Assembly: GCF_001514265.1 (NCBI RefSeq)
Contig: NZ_KQ948988.1
Location: 751,395-815,394 of the forward strand
DNA: 64,000 nt
Source: Streptomyces resistomycificus
GTDB taxonomy: Bacteria > Actinomycetota > Actinomycetes > Streptomycetales > Streptomycetaceae
Direction: 5' to 3'
Shown here: positions 27,919-36,266 of the stretch, in pieces
How positions within the stretch are numbered: position 1 is the first letter of the stretch
Layout of the letters: each line of letters starts with the position of its first letter
Program-made: the position numbers and the translations under genes
The notes under the pieces: model-generated
Database searches by the model: none
Seen by the model: the letters and a program-made list of their open reading frames with translations, nothing else
Told to the model about the DNA's origin: nothing

Positions 27919-28392
27919 TCACCACGTCGGCCGCAGCGGGGGAATATTGCCCCCGCTCAGCGAAACAATCATCTCCGCCAGCGTCATCCGCAGGGTGTAC
28001 ATGGGAATTCTCCCTGTCTGACCGATGACTTCGGCTTCGAGGTCACGCAGTACGGCGCCGGCGACCTCCAGGTGCTCATAAGCCCTTTCGGTCAGCTGAA
28101 TCAATTGGCGGCGACCGCCGGACGGGTGCTGCACGCGTACCACATAGCCGTGTTCCTCAAGGTGCACGATCATCCCGCTCACCGCCTGCTTGGTAATTCC
28201 CAGCGCGGCGGCCAGTTCGGTGCCGGTGGCGCCACCGCCCTTGAGTACCTGAAGGGCCATGCCGTCAATCGGTCTGACGTCTTCATAACCGCGTTCGTCA
28301 AGCCGGCCCACGAACTCCCCGAGCAACAGCTGGAACGTCATCCCGACAAGGTAGATGAGCTCGTGGCCAGTCAGGTCATCCGCGTTTTTCAT
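27919..28392 (-). CDS. MarR-family transcriptional regulator
   Basis: A MarR winged-helix protein of 157 residues from ATG 28392. A GTG at 28410 would add six residues and has a weak GGA upstream, so the start is uncertain. The core shows LQVLKGGGATGTELAAALG (helix-turn-helix), ITKQAVSGMIVHLEEHGYVVR (recognition helix) and the basic wing HPSGGRRQLIQLT. MarR proteins usually repress a divergent gene and are relieved by a small ligand. The divergent intergenic space contains a near-ideal palindrome at 28432-28452, and a half-site overlaps its own start region, pointing to autoregulation and control of the cupin/MFS side. A matching palindrome lies upstream of the first PKS gene. The gene is convergent with the carboxylase gene, 32 bases away. 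Confidence 0.9.
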   Translation of the reverse strand: MKNADDLTGHELIYLVGMTFQLLLGEFVGRLDERGYEDVRPIDGMALQVLKGGGATGTELAAALGITKQAVSGMIVHLEEHGYVVRVQHPSGGRRQLIQLTERAYEHLEVAGAVLRDLEAEVIGQTGRIPMYTLRMTLAEMIVSLSGGNIPPLRPTW

Positions 28393-28401
28393 AGAACCAT
28401 G

Positions 28402-28431
28402 TTGACACACGCTCGTCCGTCCCCATTAGAG
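28402..28431 (+). promoter_or_regulatory. Putative promoter of the cupin gene
   Basis: TTGACA at 28402-28407 is followed after 18 bases by TTAGAG (28426-28431). The hexamer ATTAGA/TCTAAT at 28425-28430 could serve as -10 on the opposite strand for marR. The predicted start of transcription falls inside the palindrome at 28432-28452, a classic position for repression. The -10 match is weak. Confidence 0.4.
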
Positions 28432-28452
28432 TGTGTCAAGCAACTTGACACA
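28432..28452. promoter_or_regulatory. MarR-type operator palindrome
   Basis: TGTGTCAAG-CAA-CTTGACACA is a perfect 9-3-9 inverted repeat between marR and the divergent cupin gene, directly abutting the cupin's AGGAGG ribosome binding site. A further half-site (TTGACACAC) lies at 28402-28410. Size, symmetry and position fit a MarR dimer site. Confidence 0.75.
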
Positions 28453-28463
28453 GGAGGAGCATC

Positions 28464-28838
28464 GTGAACATCATCAATCCCTCTGAAGACCGGACAATCA
28501 AGACCGCGTCCGCCGTGATGTACGGCCTTGCCGCGCCGAGCCAGGGCAGCGAGCAGGTGGCCACCTGGAAGGTCTCGGTGATCGACGGCGGCGAGTCCCC
28601 CGTCCACGTGATCGACAAGGACCAGATCTGGATGCCGATCGCCGGCTCCTTCGAGTTCACGGTCGACGGCGAGACCGAGCAGATCTCGGCCGGCCAGGCG
28701 CTGGTGGTACCGGCCGGGTCCGTGCGCCAGTTCCGCAGCACCGGTCAGCCGCTGGAGGCACTGGTCGCCATGCAGGCCGGAGCGCTGGTGAGCATTCCCG
28801 GCACCGAAGGGGCCAACCCCATCCCCTGGGCCGTCTGA
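28464..28838 (+). CDS. Small cupin-domain protein
   Basis: A 124-residue single-domain cupin starting at GTG 28464 with AGGAGG six bases upstream. The fold shows the two cupin boxes in reduced form: SPVHVIDKDQIWMPIAGSFEF (first box) and GQALVVPAGSVRQFRS (second box). Only one clear metal-type His is present in the first box, so a metal-independent or sensory role is possible. It is transcribed divergently from marR across the operator and followed by the exporter, so it is probably induced with it. Small cupins in such places can be tailoring enzymes, detoxifying enzymes or ligand-binding proteins; the sequence does not decide. Confidence 0.8.
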   Translation: MNIINPSEDRTIKTASAVMYGLAAPSQGSEQVATWKVSVIDGGESPVHVIDKDQIWMPIAGSFEFTVDGETEQISAGQALVVPAGSVRQFRSTGQPLEALVAMQAGALVSIPGTEGANPIPWAV

Positions 28839-28936
28839 CATCGACACAGGGTCCCTTGGCCGCCGCTCCCGACTGGTGATCGGCCCCGCCAGGTGGGCCG
28901 TCGCACAGTCTCCGTTCCCCCGTCCTAAGGAACGCA

Positions 28937-30439
28937 ATGTCGAACACCTCGGCTGCACCGCCCCAGGTAGCCGCCCGGTCAGCCGAGCGCCGGTTGACGA
29001 TAGCCCTCCTCGTGATCGTGACCTGCCAGCTCATGATCATGCTGGACATGACGATCGTGAACACCGCCCTGCCAACCATCCAGCGCGAGCTGGGCTTCTC
29101 CTCGGCCAATCTCACCTGGGTCCTCAACGCCTATGCGGTGGCCTTCGGTGGCCTGCTGCTATTCGGCGGCAGGCTCGGCGACATGTACGGGCGCCGCAGG
29201 GTCTTCATCATCGGCGTGGCGGTGTTCACGGTCGCCTCCCTCGTGGGAGGTCTTGCCCAGAACCCCGCCTGGCTGCTCACCAGCCGGGTGATCCAGGGGG
29301 TCGGCGCGGCCGTCGCCGCGCCGAGCGCATTGTCGCTGATCGCCACCACCTTCACCGCGCCGGCCGCCCGGGCCCGAGCCCTGAGCTACTACACTGCCGC
29401 GTCCTCGGCGGGCGGCTCCCTCGGTCTGCTGGTCGGCGGCATGCTCACCTCTTGGGTCAACTGGCGCTGGGTGATGCTGGTGAATGTGCCGATTGGCCTC
29501 GTGATCATCGCGCTCGCCACCCGGTTCATTCCGCAACCGCCGCACGTCCAGGGCAAGCTCGACGTGTTCGGCGCGGTCACCGGCACGGCGGGTTTGATCG
29601 GCATCGTCTACGGGTTCACTCACGCCGCTGACGGAAGCTGGGGCGACGCGCAGACGATCGGCGCATTCGTCGTGGGAGGCGTGCTGCTCATCGCCTTCCT
29701 GCTCGGCGAACGGCGTGTGGCCCAGCCAATCCTCCCGCTGGCACTGTTCGCCAATCGGAATCGGGCCGCCGCCTACGCCGGCATGCTGATGCTGCCCGGG
29801 GCTATGTTCGCCAGTCTCTATTTCCTGATGGTGTACGCGCAGAACTCACTGGGATACACCCCGGTCGAGGCTGGCTTCGCGGTCGTTCCGCTGACACTGG
29901 GCGTCTTCTCCTCCCGGTGGACCTTCCCGCCGTTGGTGAAGAAGCTCGGCCCGAAGAACCTCGTGATAGCCGCGGCGGCGCTGATTATCATCGGCCTGCT
30001 CTGGCTCAGCCAGATGACCCCGTCCACTGGCTATGCCTTCATCGTAGTCCCCACGATCTTCTGCGGCGTCGGCGTCGGCATCGCCTTCACATCGCTGAAC
30101 TTTACGGTTCTCGCGGGCCTGCCACCGCAGAACGCCGGCGCTGCGGCGGGCATGTTGCAGACCATGATGCAGGTCGGCGGTGCGCTCGGTCTCGCCGTCC
30201 TCGGCACGATCTACATCTCCGGGCTGGAGGACGCGCTCAAGACCGGCATCACCTCGCAGGCCGCGGTCGCGACCGCCGCGGGGGAGGCCCTGGGCGGCGG
30301 CGCGGTGTTCATCGCCGTCCTCCTGCTCATCGGGCTGTTCGGCCTGGTGAAGATGGCCCCTGCCCCTGCTCCCGCCCCTGCTCCTGCCCCTGCCCCTGCC
30401 CCTGGAACACAGCCCCCTGGGCAGGCGACCTCTGTGTAG
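28937..30439 (+). CDS. MFS drug exporter, DHA2 (14-TM) type
   Basis: A 500-residue transporter of the EmrB/QacA (DHA2) group. It has the N-terminal TM1 motif LDMTIVNTALPTIQ, the motif A loop GGRLGDMYGRRRVF and motif C-like GGSLGLLVGGMLT. Repeated hydrophobic segments fit 14 helices. The RBS is AAGGAA before ATG 28937. The C-terminus ends in an unusual run of about nine Pro-Ala repeats (30355-30410), which is not part of the transport fold. It lies 98 bases after the cupin gene, on the MarR-controlled side, and is the obvious candidate for product export and self-resistance. Confidence 0.92.
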   Translation: MSNTSAAPPQVAARSAERRLTIALLVIVTCQLMIMLDMTIVNTALPTIQRELGFSSANLTWVLNAYAVAFGGLLLFGGRLGDMYGRRRVFIIGVAVFTVASLVGGLAQNPAWLLTSRVIQGVGAAVAAPSALSLIATTFTAPAARARALSYYTAASSAGGSLGLLVGGMLTSWVNWRWVMLVNVPIGLVIIALATRFIPQPPHVQGKLDVFGAVTGTAGLIGIVYGFTHAADGSWGDAQTIGAFVVGGVLLIAFLLGERRVAQPILPLALFANRNRAAAYAGMLMLPGAMFASLYFLMVYAQNSLGYTPVEAGFAVVPLTLGVFSSRWTFPPLVKKLGPKNLVIAAAALIIIGLLWLSQMTPSTGYAFIVVPTIFCGVGVGIAFTSLNFTVLAGLPPQNAGAAAGMLQTMMQVGGALGLAVLGTIYISGLEDALKTGITSQAAVATAAGEALGGGAVFIAVLLLIGLFGLVKMAPAPAPAPAPAPAPAPGTQPPGQATSV

Positions 30440-30474
30440 ACCCGCAGTACCGCGTAGGTACGGGGCAGGTGAAT

Positions 30475-30526
30475 GCTCGACCTGCTTGGCGTGGCTGAAG
30501 ATCTCGGTCCGCCAAGCAGGTCGAGC
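30475..30526 (+). terminator. Perfect 17-bp hairpin after the exporter
   Basis: The arms at 30475-30491 and 30510-30526 are exact reverse complements (17 of 17), with an 18-base loop. The hairpin stands 35 bases after the MFS stop codon. There is no T-run, which is usual for Streptomyces terminators. It probably ends the cupin-MFS transcript or protects its 3' end. Confidence 0.65.
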
Positions 30527-30679
30527 CTGTAAGGCCGAAGCCGAAGCCGAGCAGCGCGGGGCGTCGCCCTGCGCACGGACAAGACCCCATGGGCATCAGC
30601 GGCATGAGCTGATGTGCTCCACGGTCGAAGTGTCGACCGGGCGGCGACCCGGACAGCGTGATGACGATTGGAGGCTGTC

Positions 30680-30865
30680 GTGAGGACCTGCGTTGTCGCT
30701 GGGAACCCCAAGGCAGGTTCGTGGGCTCCCGGCCCGGTCCAGGCGCGCGCGAACGCCATCGCCGAGCCTGGTGGCGAGACCACGATGACGGACCCGGCCG
30801 AGCACGCGGCGGAGATCTCCGCCCGGCCCTCCTCCGCCGCCGGATTCAAGGCCGGCGCGATATGA
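30680..30865 (+). pseudogene. Truncated NAD(P)H FMN reductase remnant
   Basis: A 61-residue frame from GTG 30680 has a perfect GGAGG (30670-30674) five bases upstream. It begins VRTCVVAGNPKAGS, the usual start of an SsuE/MsuE-type flavodoxin-fold FMN reductase. The flavodoxin fold then breaks off and only a short unmatched stretch follows. The stop TGA (30863-30865) overlaps the ATG of the next gene as ATGA, so translational coupling is preserved. A full family member has about 180 residues, so most of the gene has been lost by internal deletion. It may survive only as a translated leader for the flavin reductase downstream. Confidence 0.55.
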
Positions 30866-31407
30866 CGATCACGGGCCTCGACAGGCGCTTCGGCACTGAT
30901 GCCGCGGTCCTCGCGCCCGCGGTCGCCCATTCCGACCAGGTGCGCGCCGTCTTCGGCGGCTTCCCCGCGGCGGTCGTGGCCCTCTGCGCGACGGTCGACG
31001 GGTCGCCTTACGGGATGGTCGCCACATCGCTGGCGGTCGGAGTCTCCTTTGACCCACCCATGGCGCTGTTCTCGGTGCGGAACGACTCCTCGACCTGGCC
31101 CGTCCTGAAGACGGCCGGGCGGATAGGCGCCTCGGTGCTCGCCGGGCACCAGGGCGCGGCGTGCCGCCAGCTCGCGGCGAAGGACGCGGACAGGTTCGCC
31201 GGCCTCGGCACCCACGCCACCCGACACGGCTCGCTCTTCGTCGAGGGCGCGAGTTCCTGGATGGACTGCGAGATCGCCGGGGAACTCCCCGCGGGCGACC
31301 ACACGGTCATCACCTTCCGGATCCACCAGGTCGGGCACGGCCCCGAGACCCCGCTGCTCTTCCACGCCGGCCGATTCCCGCGGATACGCCACGAGCGCGT
31401 GTCCTGA
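30862..31407 (+). CDS. Flavin reductase-like FMN-binding protein
   Basis: A 181-residue protein of the flavin_reduct split-barrel family. Features include FGGFPAAVVALCATVDGSPYGMVATSLAVGVSFDP (the family's nucleotide-binding strand region), NDSSTWPVLKTAGRIGASVLAG and the late CEIAGELPAGDHTVITFRI segment. It should supply reduced FMN to a two-component monooxygenase; the LLM enzyme at 17969 is the evident partner. ATG 30862 overlaps the stop of the truncated FMN reductase and has no good Shine-Dalgarno of its own, so coupling is likely. It lies in the same direction as the cluster and is followed by a terminator. Confidence 0.88.
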   Translation: MTITGLDRRFGTDAAVLAPAVAHSDQVRAVFGGFPAAVVALCATVDGSPYGMVATSLAVGVSFDPPMALFSVRNDSSTWPVLKTAGRIGASVLAGHQGAACRQLAAKDADRFAGLGTHATRHGSLFVEGASSWMDCEIAGELPAGDHTVITFRIHQVGHGPETPLLFHAGRFPRIRHERVS

Positions 31408-31421
31408 GACCGGTTTGCGAG

Positions 31422-31440
31422 GCGCCCCGGAACGGGGCGC
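31422..31440 (+). terminator. Terminator hairpin after flavin reductase
   Basis: GCGCCCC-GGAAC-GGGGCGC forms a 7-bp GC stem with a 5-base loop, starting 15 bases after the stop codon at 31407. Position and strength fit the end of the biosynthetic cluster's last + strand transcript. Confidence 0.65.
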
Positions 31441-31698
31441 GGCCGCTTGGACAGCCGCGGGGTCACCTCGCCGGTGGTGGTGCGGCGTCGCGCGATCACA
31501 TCACGATGCGCATGGCCCGGCCTTGTCCGATCCCGTCGCCGCCACGGGGCGTACGCACATTCCAGCAATAATTGCACGCGCATACGCTCTGGGATTGGTC
31601 ATGCGACCCGCGGGAACCTCAACATCAATCAGCCCTGATACGCCTGGTCAAGGGATCTCGTGAACGACCCACCCACTTATCAGCAGCACCCTCCAGTA
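31441..31698. other. Non-coding gap between cluster and tetR
   Basis: I see no gene here. The part around 31545-31660 is more A+T-rich than its surroundings and has no open frame with homology that I recognise. The stretch separates the cluster's terminator from the convergent tetR gene and plausibly marks the right edge of the biosynthetic island. Confidence 0.4.
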
Positions 31699-31721
31699 GG
31701 ACCCCTGTTCAGCAGGGGTCC
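31699..31721 (-). terminator. Terminator hairpin overlapping tetR stop
   Basis: GGACCCCTG-TTCAG-CAGGGGTCC is a perfect 9-bp stem with a 5-base loop that includes the tetR stop codon (31709-31711). It probably terminates tetR, and may also act on read-through from the left. Confidence 0.6.
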
Positions 31722-32302
31722 GCTGTGTTTCCCGGCGCTCCCGCACGCAATCCGTCCATGACGAGGTCCAGGAGCCGGGCGCTGCGTGGCTGCCAGTCCC
31801 CGGCGGGATCGATCTGCCAGAGGCCGGCGATGGCCAGCAGGAAGTCGTCCGCGGTGACTCCCGGGCGGATGGTGCCCGCTGCCTCGCTCGCGCGGAGCAG
31901 GAGTTCGGCGGCGTCCGTCACGGGTGCGTGACCCGGTTTCTCCGGGCCGCACGACGCGCTCAGGGTCTGGCGGATCGCCTCCGCCATGCCGGCCTTGGCC
32001 ATCGCGAACTGAGCCAGCCGGTCCATCCACTCGCGCAGCGCCCGGTCCGGCGCGCTGGTCTCCAGAAGCCGGCTCGCGGCGTCGGCGACCTGCTGCATCT
32101 CGTGGCGGTAGACCTCGAGGACGAGCGCCTCACGGCTCGGGAAGTTGCGGTAGAAGGTGCCCTGGCCGACGCCCGCCTTCTTCGCGATCACGCTCAGCGG
32201 AGCGTCCGCGGAGCGGGTCAGTTCGACCAGCGCCACCTCCAGGATGCGCTCGCGGTTGCGTTGCGCGTCCGAGCGCAGCGGCGTGTCCTTCTTCTCCCGC
32301 AC
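31709..32302 (-). CDS. TetR-family transcriptional regulator
   Basis: A 197-residue TetR protein. The N-terminal DNA-binding domain reads RSDAQRNRERILEVALVELT, then SVIAKKAGVGQGTFYRNFPS, a textbook TetR helix-turn-helix. The C-terminal ligand and dimerisation region (about 75-190) is not diagnostic. It is divergent from the molybdenum hydroxylase operon at 32519, with two identical palindromes in the intervening DNA, so repression of that operon and of itself is the natural reading. The ligand could be an aldehyde or aromatic substrate of the oxidoreductase, which is inference. Confidence 0.92.
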   Translation of the reverse strand: MREKKDTPLRSDAQRNRERILEVALVELTRSADAPLSVIAKKAGVGQGTFYRNFPSREALVLEVYRHEMQQVADAASRLLETSAPDRALREWMDRLAQFAMAKAGMAEAIRQTLSASCGPEKPGHAPVTDAAELLLRASEAAGTIRPGVTADDFLLAIAGLWQIDPAGDWQPRSARLLDLVMDGLRAGAPGNTADPC

Positions 32303-32347
32303 TCGTCCTCCTCGGCGGAACGCGGCCGAAAGCCGTCCTTGCTAAAC

Positions 32348-32388
32348 GGACAGCTGTCCACTACGTTCATGGAAGCGGACAGCTGTCC
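32348..32388. promoter_or_regulatory. Twin TetR operator palindromes
   Basis: GGACAGCTGTCC occurs twice (32348-32359 and 32377-32388), each a perfect 12-bp palindrome, 29 bases centre to centre. Both copies share flanks (CGGACAGCTGTCCACTA). Lying between tetR and the operon it faces, they are the expected binding sites for the TetR protein. Confidence 0.75.
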
Positions 32389-32389
32389 A

Positions 32390-32405
32390 CTAGAGCCCAC
32401 TCTAG
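32390..32405. promoter_or_regulatory. Extra palindrome CTAGAG-CCCA-CTCTAG
   Basis: A perfect 6-4-6 inverted repeat directly follows the second TetR-type palindrome. It may be a further protein site or overlap a promoter start; nothing more can be said. Confidence 0.35.
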
Positions 32406-32518
32406 CGCTGGTACGACCGGCATCGCGCCCCGCGTCCGCCCGATACGTCTCCCTGATCCGGCTGTCTGCCGGAGGAGTTCCGCCCGACGTGCTCCGGATA
32501 CGCGAAAGAAGGCTGATC

Positions 32519-33148
32519 ATGGCCCCAGCCCCCACATCGACGTACAGCGCCATCACCTTGCACATCAACGGCGAGAAACACACCCTCTCCGTGGACCACC
32601 GCACCACCCTGCTCGACGCCCTGCGCGAGCGCCTCGACCTCACCGGCACCAAGAAGGGCTGCGACCAGGGGCAGTGCGGTGCCTGCACCGTCCTGCTCGA
32701 CGGCCGCCGGGCCGTGTCCTGCCTGCAACTCGCGGTGGCGGCCGAGGGCCGTGAGATCACCACCGTCGAAGGCCTGGCCGAGGACGGGCGACTGCACCCG
32801 GTGCAGCAGGCGTTCCTCGACCTCGACGGCTACCAGTGCGGCTACTGCACACCCGGTCAGATCTGTTCGGCGATCGCGGTGATCGAGGAACACGCGGCGG
32901 GCTGGCCGAGCGCCGTCACCGAGGACGTCCGGCCCGAAGCGGGACCGCCCCCACTGACCGACGACGAGATCCGGGAGCGGATGAGCGGCAACCTGTGCCG
33001 CTGCGGCGCGTACGTGTCGATCGTCCAGGCCGTCTCCCGCGCGGCCGCGACCACGCCCGCGGACCGGGCGGGGACGGGAACGACGACGCGCGCTCACGGC
33101 GCGGACACGGACAGCACGGACCCCCACGGCACGGAGGCGGCCGCATGA
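32519..33148 (+). CDS. Molybdenum hydroxylase 2Fe-2S subunit
   Basis: A 209-residue small subunit of a xanthine dehydrogenase/aldehyde oxidoreductase-type enzyme. The N-terminal plant-ferredoxin cluster is formed by CDQGQCGAC and a later Cys (RRAVSC). The C-terminal helical cluster is formed by CGYCTPGQ and NLCRCGAY. ATG 32519 follows GAAGG; the frame is open far upstream but only this start matches family length. The last 30 residues are a Thr/Asp/Ala-rich tail beyond the normal end. It passes electrons from the molybdenum site to FAD. First gene of a four-gene overlapping operon under the twin palindromes. Confidence 0.94.
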   Translation: MAPAPTSTYSAITLHINGEKHTLSVDHRTTLLDALRERLDLTGTKKGCDQGQCGACTVLLDGRRAVSCLQLAVAAEGREITTVEGLAEDGRLHPVQQAFLDLDGYQCGYCTPGQICSAIAVIEEHAAGWPSAVTEDVRPEAGPPPLTDDEIRERMSGNLCRCGAYVSIVQAVSRAAATTPADRAGTGTTTRAHGADTDSTDPHGTEAAA

Positions 33149-34137
33149 AGGAGTTCGACTACCGGCGCGCCCTCGACGTGTCCGGAGCCCTCGCGCTGCT
33201 CGACGCCGACCCCGACGCCCGCTTCCTCGGCGGCGGCACCAACCTCGTCGACCTGATGAAGGCCGGTGTCGAGCGGCCCGCCCGGCTCGTCGACGTCCGC
33301 GAACTACCGCTGGCCGGCGTCGAGTCGACGGCGGACGGCGGCCTGCGCATCGGCGCGACCGCCACCAACAGCGACCTCGCCGCGCACCCCGACGTCCGCC
33401 GCCGCTACCCGGCGCTGGCGCAGGCGGTGCTGGCGGGCGCCTCCGGGCAACTGCGCAACATGGCCACGGTCGGCGGGAACCTGCTCCAGCGCACCCGCTG
33501 CGGCTACTTCGCCGACGTGACCAAACCCTGCAACAAGCGGGTCCCCGGCAGCGGTTGCCCCGCCGTCGGCGGCGAGCACCGCAACCACGCCGTCCTCGGC
33601 GCCTCCGAACACTGTGTGGCCGTCCACCCCTCGGACATGGGCGTGGCGCTGACCGCATTCGACGCGGTCGTCTCGTACGAAACGGCCGACGGGCCCGGCG
33701 AGTTGCCCATCGCGGACCTCTACCTTCCGGTCGGTGACACCCCGCACCGGGAGACCGCGCTGCCGCCCGGTGCGCTGATCACCGGCGTCACGCTGCCGCC
33801 GGCGCCCACCGCCGCCAACTCCCGCTACCGCAAGGTCCGCGAGCGTGCCTCGTACGCCTTCGCGATCGGTTCGATCGCCGCCGCGCTCGACGTCCGGGAC
33901 GGTGTCGTACGCGACGCGCGTCTGGCGTTCGGGGCGGTCGCCTCCCGGCCGTGGCGGGCCCGCGCGGCCGAACGGGTGCTGACCGGCGCACCGGCCGACG
34001 CCGGGACCTTCGCCGCCGCGGCGGACGCCGAGCTGGCCGCCGCGAAGCCGCTGCCCCACAACGGATACAAGGTGACCCTGATGCGCAACCTCGTGGTGGC
34101 CGTGCTGACCGAACTCGCCGAGGAGGCCACCCGATGA
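33145..34137 (+). CDS. Molybdenum hydroxylase FAD subunit (YagS type)
   Basis: A 330-residue FAD-binding subunit with FLGGGTNLVDLMKAG (FAD pyrophosphate loop) and ATVGGNLLQRTRCGYF. The segment RTRCGYFADVTKPCNKR and the following SGCPA supply the extra cysteines seen in the YagS/PaoB group, which bind an additional 4Fe-4S cluster. ATG 33145 overlaps the preceding stop (ATGA), and its own stop overlaps the next ATG in the same way. This subunit type points to a PaoABC-like aldehyde oxidoreductase rather than a true xanthine dehydrogenase. Confidence 0.93.
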   Translation: MKEFDYRRALDVSGALALLDADPDARFLGGGTNLVDLMKAGVERPARLVDVRELPLAGVESTADGGLRIGATATNSDLAAHPDVRRRYPALAQAVLAGASGQLRNMATVGGNLLQRTRCGYFADVTKPCNKRVPGSGCPAVGGEHRNHAVLGASEHCVAVHPSDMGVALTAFDAVVSYETADGPGELPIADLYLPVGDTPHRETALPPGALITGVTLPPAPTAANSRYRKVRERASYAFAIGSIAAALDVRDGVVRDARLAFGAVASRPWRARAAERVLTGAPADAGTFAAAADAELAAAKPLPHNGYKVTLMRNLVVAVLTELAEEATR

Positions 34138-36266
34138 CCACCACCACGACCGGCGGCGCCACCTTCAAGGGCGCGGTCGGCAGCGCGCACACCCGAGTCG
34201 AGGGGCGGGACAAGGTCACCGGCGCGGCCCGCTACGCGGGCGAGATCCCCTTCGCCCGACTCGCCCACGGCTGGTTCGTGTTGTCCACCGTCGCCCGGGG
34301 CCGCGTCCGCTCGGTGGAGGACGGCCCCGTGCTGGGAATGCCGGGCGTGGTCGCCGTCCTGCACCACGCGAACGCCCCGCGCGTCGACACCGACTACGTC
34401 GGCCTGCTGGGCACCGCGCCGGACCCGACCGCCGCCGTCTTCCAGCACGACCGGGTGCCGCACGCGGGCTGGCCGGTCGCGCTGGTCGTCGCCGACACCT
34501 CCGAACAGGCGCGGGAGGCCGCCGAAGCGCTCGTCGTGCACTACGAGCAGGAGCCGCACGACGTCACCTTCGCCGCCGAGCACCCGGACGCCTACCCACT
34601 CGACTCGCACGGGCCTGCGGTGGCCGAGAAGGGCGACCTGGAGTCCGAACTCGCCGCCTCCGCCGTCGTCGTGGACGCCGAGTACACCACCCCTGAGGAA
34701 CACCACAACCCGATGGAGCCGCACGCGGCGACGGCCCGCTGGGACGGCGGACGCCTCGAAGTCGTCGACTCCAACCAGGGCACGATGTGGGTCGCGGGCG
34801 AACTCGCCAACCTCTTCTCCCTCGACCCGGCCTCGGTGCGGGTGCGCTCCGAGCACGTCGGCGGCGGCTTCGGCAGCAAGGGCGTACGCGCCCACCAGGT
34901 GGCGGCCGTGATGGCCGCGACCGTCCTGCGGCGCCCGGTCCGGGTCGTCATGACACGCCGTCAGATGTTCTCGCTGGCCGGCTACCGCAGTCCCACGCGG
35001 CAGCGCCTCAGGCTCGGCGCCGACGCCGGGGGGCGGCTGCGGGCTCTGGAGCACCGCTCCCTCAGCCTCACCTCGACCGTCCACGAGTTCATCGAGACGG
35101 CCGCCGGCCCGGCCAGGACGATGTACGACGCCGACGCCCATCACACCGCCAACCGGGTGGTACGACTCGACGTGCCCACCCCGACGTGGATGCGCGCGCC
35201 GGGGGAGGCACCGGGGTCGTTCGCGCTGGAGTCGGCCTTCGACGAACTCGCCGAGCGGTGCGGCCTCGACCCGATCGAACTGCGTGCCCGCAACGAGCCC
35301 GCCCTGGGTCCGGTCTCCGGACTGCCCTTCAGCGGCCGCAACCTGCTCGCCTGCTTCCGGGAGGGCGCCCGCAGGTTCGGCTGGGCGGACCGGGACCCGC
35401 GCCCGGGCGTTCGCCGAGACGGGCGATGGCTGCTCGGCACCGGCACGGCGGCGGCCTCGTTCCCCGCCGGCGCCGCACCCTCCACGGCGGCCGTCACGGC
35501 CGAGGCGGACGGCACCTTCACCGTGCGGATCAACGCCGCGGACATCGGGACCGGAGCCAGGACCGCGCTCACCCTGGTCGCCGCCGACGCGCTGGAGACG
35601 GCGCCGGAACGGGTGCGGGTACGCATCGGGGACAGCGACTTCGGGCCCGCGTTCATCGCCGGCGGCTCGATGGGCACCCGCTCCTGGGCGTGGGCGGTAA
35701 CGGCCGCCGCCGAGGAACTGCTCGAGCGTCTCACCCCCGGCGCCGCGATCCCGCCCGAGGGGATCACCGTACGGTCCGACACCACCGAGGCCGTCGGCGC
35801 GCTCGCCCGCAAGGAACGGCACTCCTTCGGCGCGCAGTTCGCCGAGGTCGCCGTGGACCCCGCCACCGGCGAGGTACGGGTGCGCCGCATGCTCGGCATC
35901 TTCGCCGCGGGCCGGATCGTCAACCCGCTCACCGCCCGCGGCCAGTTCGTCGGCGGGATGACGTGGGGCATCTCGATGGCCCTGCACGAGGAGGCGGTAC
36001 GGGACCACGCCACCGGTGGCCACTACGGCGCCGACCTCGCCGGCTACCACGTCGCCGCGCACGCCGACGTACCGTCCGTCGAGGCGGACTGGATCGAGGA
36101 CCCGGACCCCGACGACCCGGTCGGCATCAAGGGCATCGGTGAGATCGGCATCGTGGGCGCGGCGGCGGCGATCGCCAACGCGGTCTGGCACGCGACCGGG
36201 GTTCGCCACCGCCACCTGCCGATCCGGCCCGACCGGGTACTGACGGCGGGGGCGCCAAGTGCTTGA
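34134..36266 (+). CDS. Molybdenum hydroxylase Moco subunit (YagR type)
   Basis: A 710-residue catalytic subunit that binds the molybdopterin cofactor. Family landmarks are VEGRDKVTGAARYAGEI at the start, HVGGGFGSKG (cofactor loop), PTWMRAPGEAPGSFALES, and the C-terminal GIKGIGEIGIVGAA, whose Glu is the usual catalytic base. It hydroxylates aldehydes or N-heterocycles using water. ATG 34134 overlaps the FAD-subunit stop. Without a signal peptide visible in the small subunit, the complex is probably cytoplasmic, unlike E. coli PaoABC. The physiological substrate is not evident. Confidence 0.94.
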   Translation: MTTTTTGGATFKGAVGSAHTRVEGRDKVTGAARYAGEIPFARLAHGWFVLSTVARGRVRSVEDGPVLGMPGVVAVLHHANAPRVDTDYVGLLGTAPDPTAAVFQHDRVPHAGWPVALVVADTSEQAREAAEALVVHYEQEPHDVTFAAEHPDAYPLDSHGPAVAEKGDLESELAASAVVVDAEYTTPEEHHNPMEPHAATARWDGGRLEVVDSNQGTMWVAGELANLFSLDPASVRVRSEHVGGGFGSKGVRAHQVAAVMAATVLRRPVRVVMTRRQMFSLAGYRSPTRQRLRLGADAGGRLRALEHRSLSLTSTVHEFIETAAGPARTMYDADAHHTANRVVRLDVPTPTWMRAPGEAPGSFALESAFDELAERCGLDPIELRARNEPALGPVSGLPFSGRNLLACFREGARRFGWADRDPRPGVRRDGRWLLGTGTAAASFPAGAAPSTAAVTAEADGTFTVRINAADIGTGARTALTLVAADALETAPERVRVRIGDSDFGPAFIAGGSMGTRSWAWAVTAAAEELLERLTPGAAIPPEGITVRSDTTEAVGALARKERHSFGAQFAEVAVDPATGEVRVRRMLGIFAAGRIVNPLTARGQFVGGMTWGISMALHEEAVRDHATGGHYGADLAGYHVAAHADVPSVEADWIEDPDPDDPVGIKGIGEIGIVGAAAAIANAVWHATGVRHRHLPIRPDRVLTAGAPSA

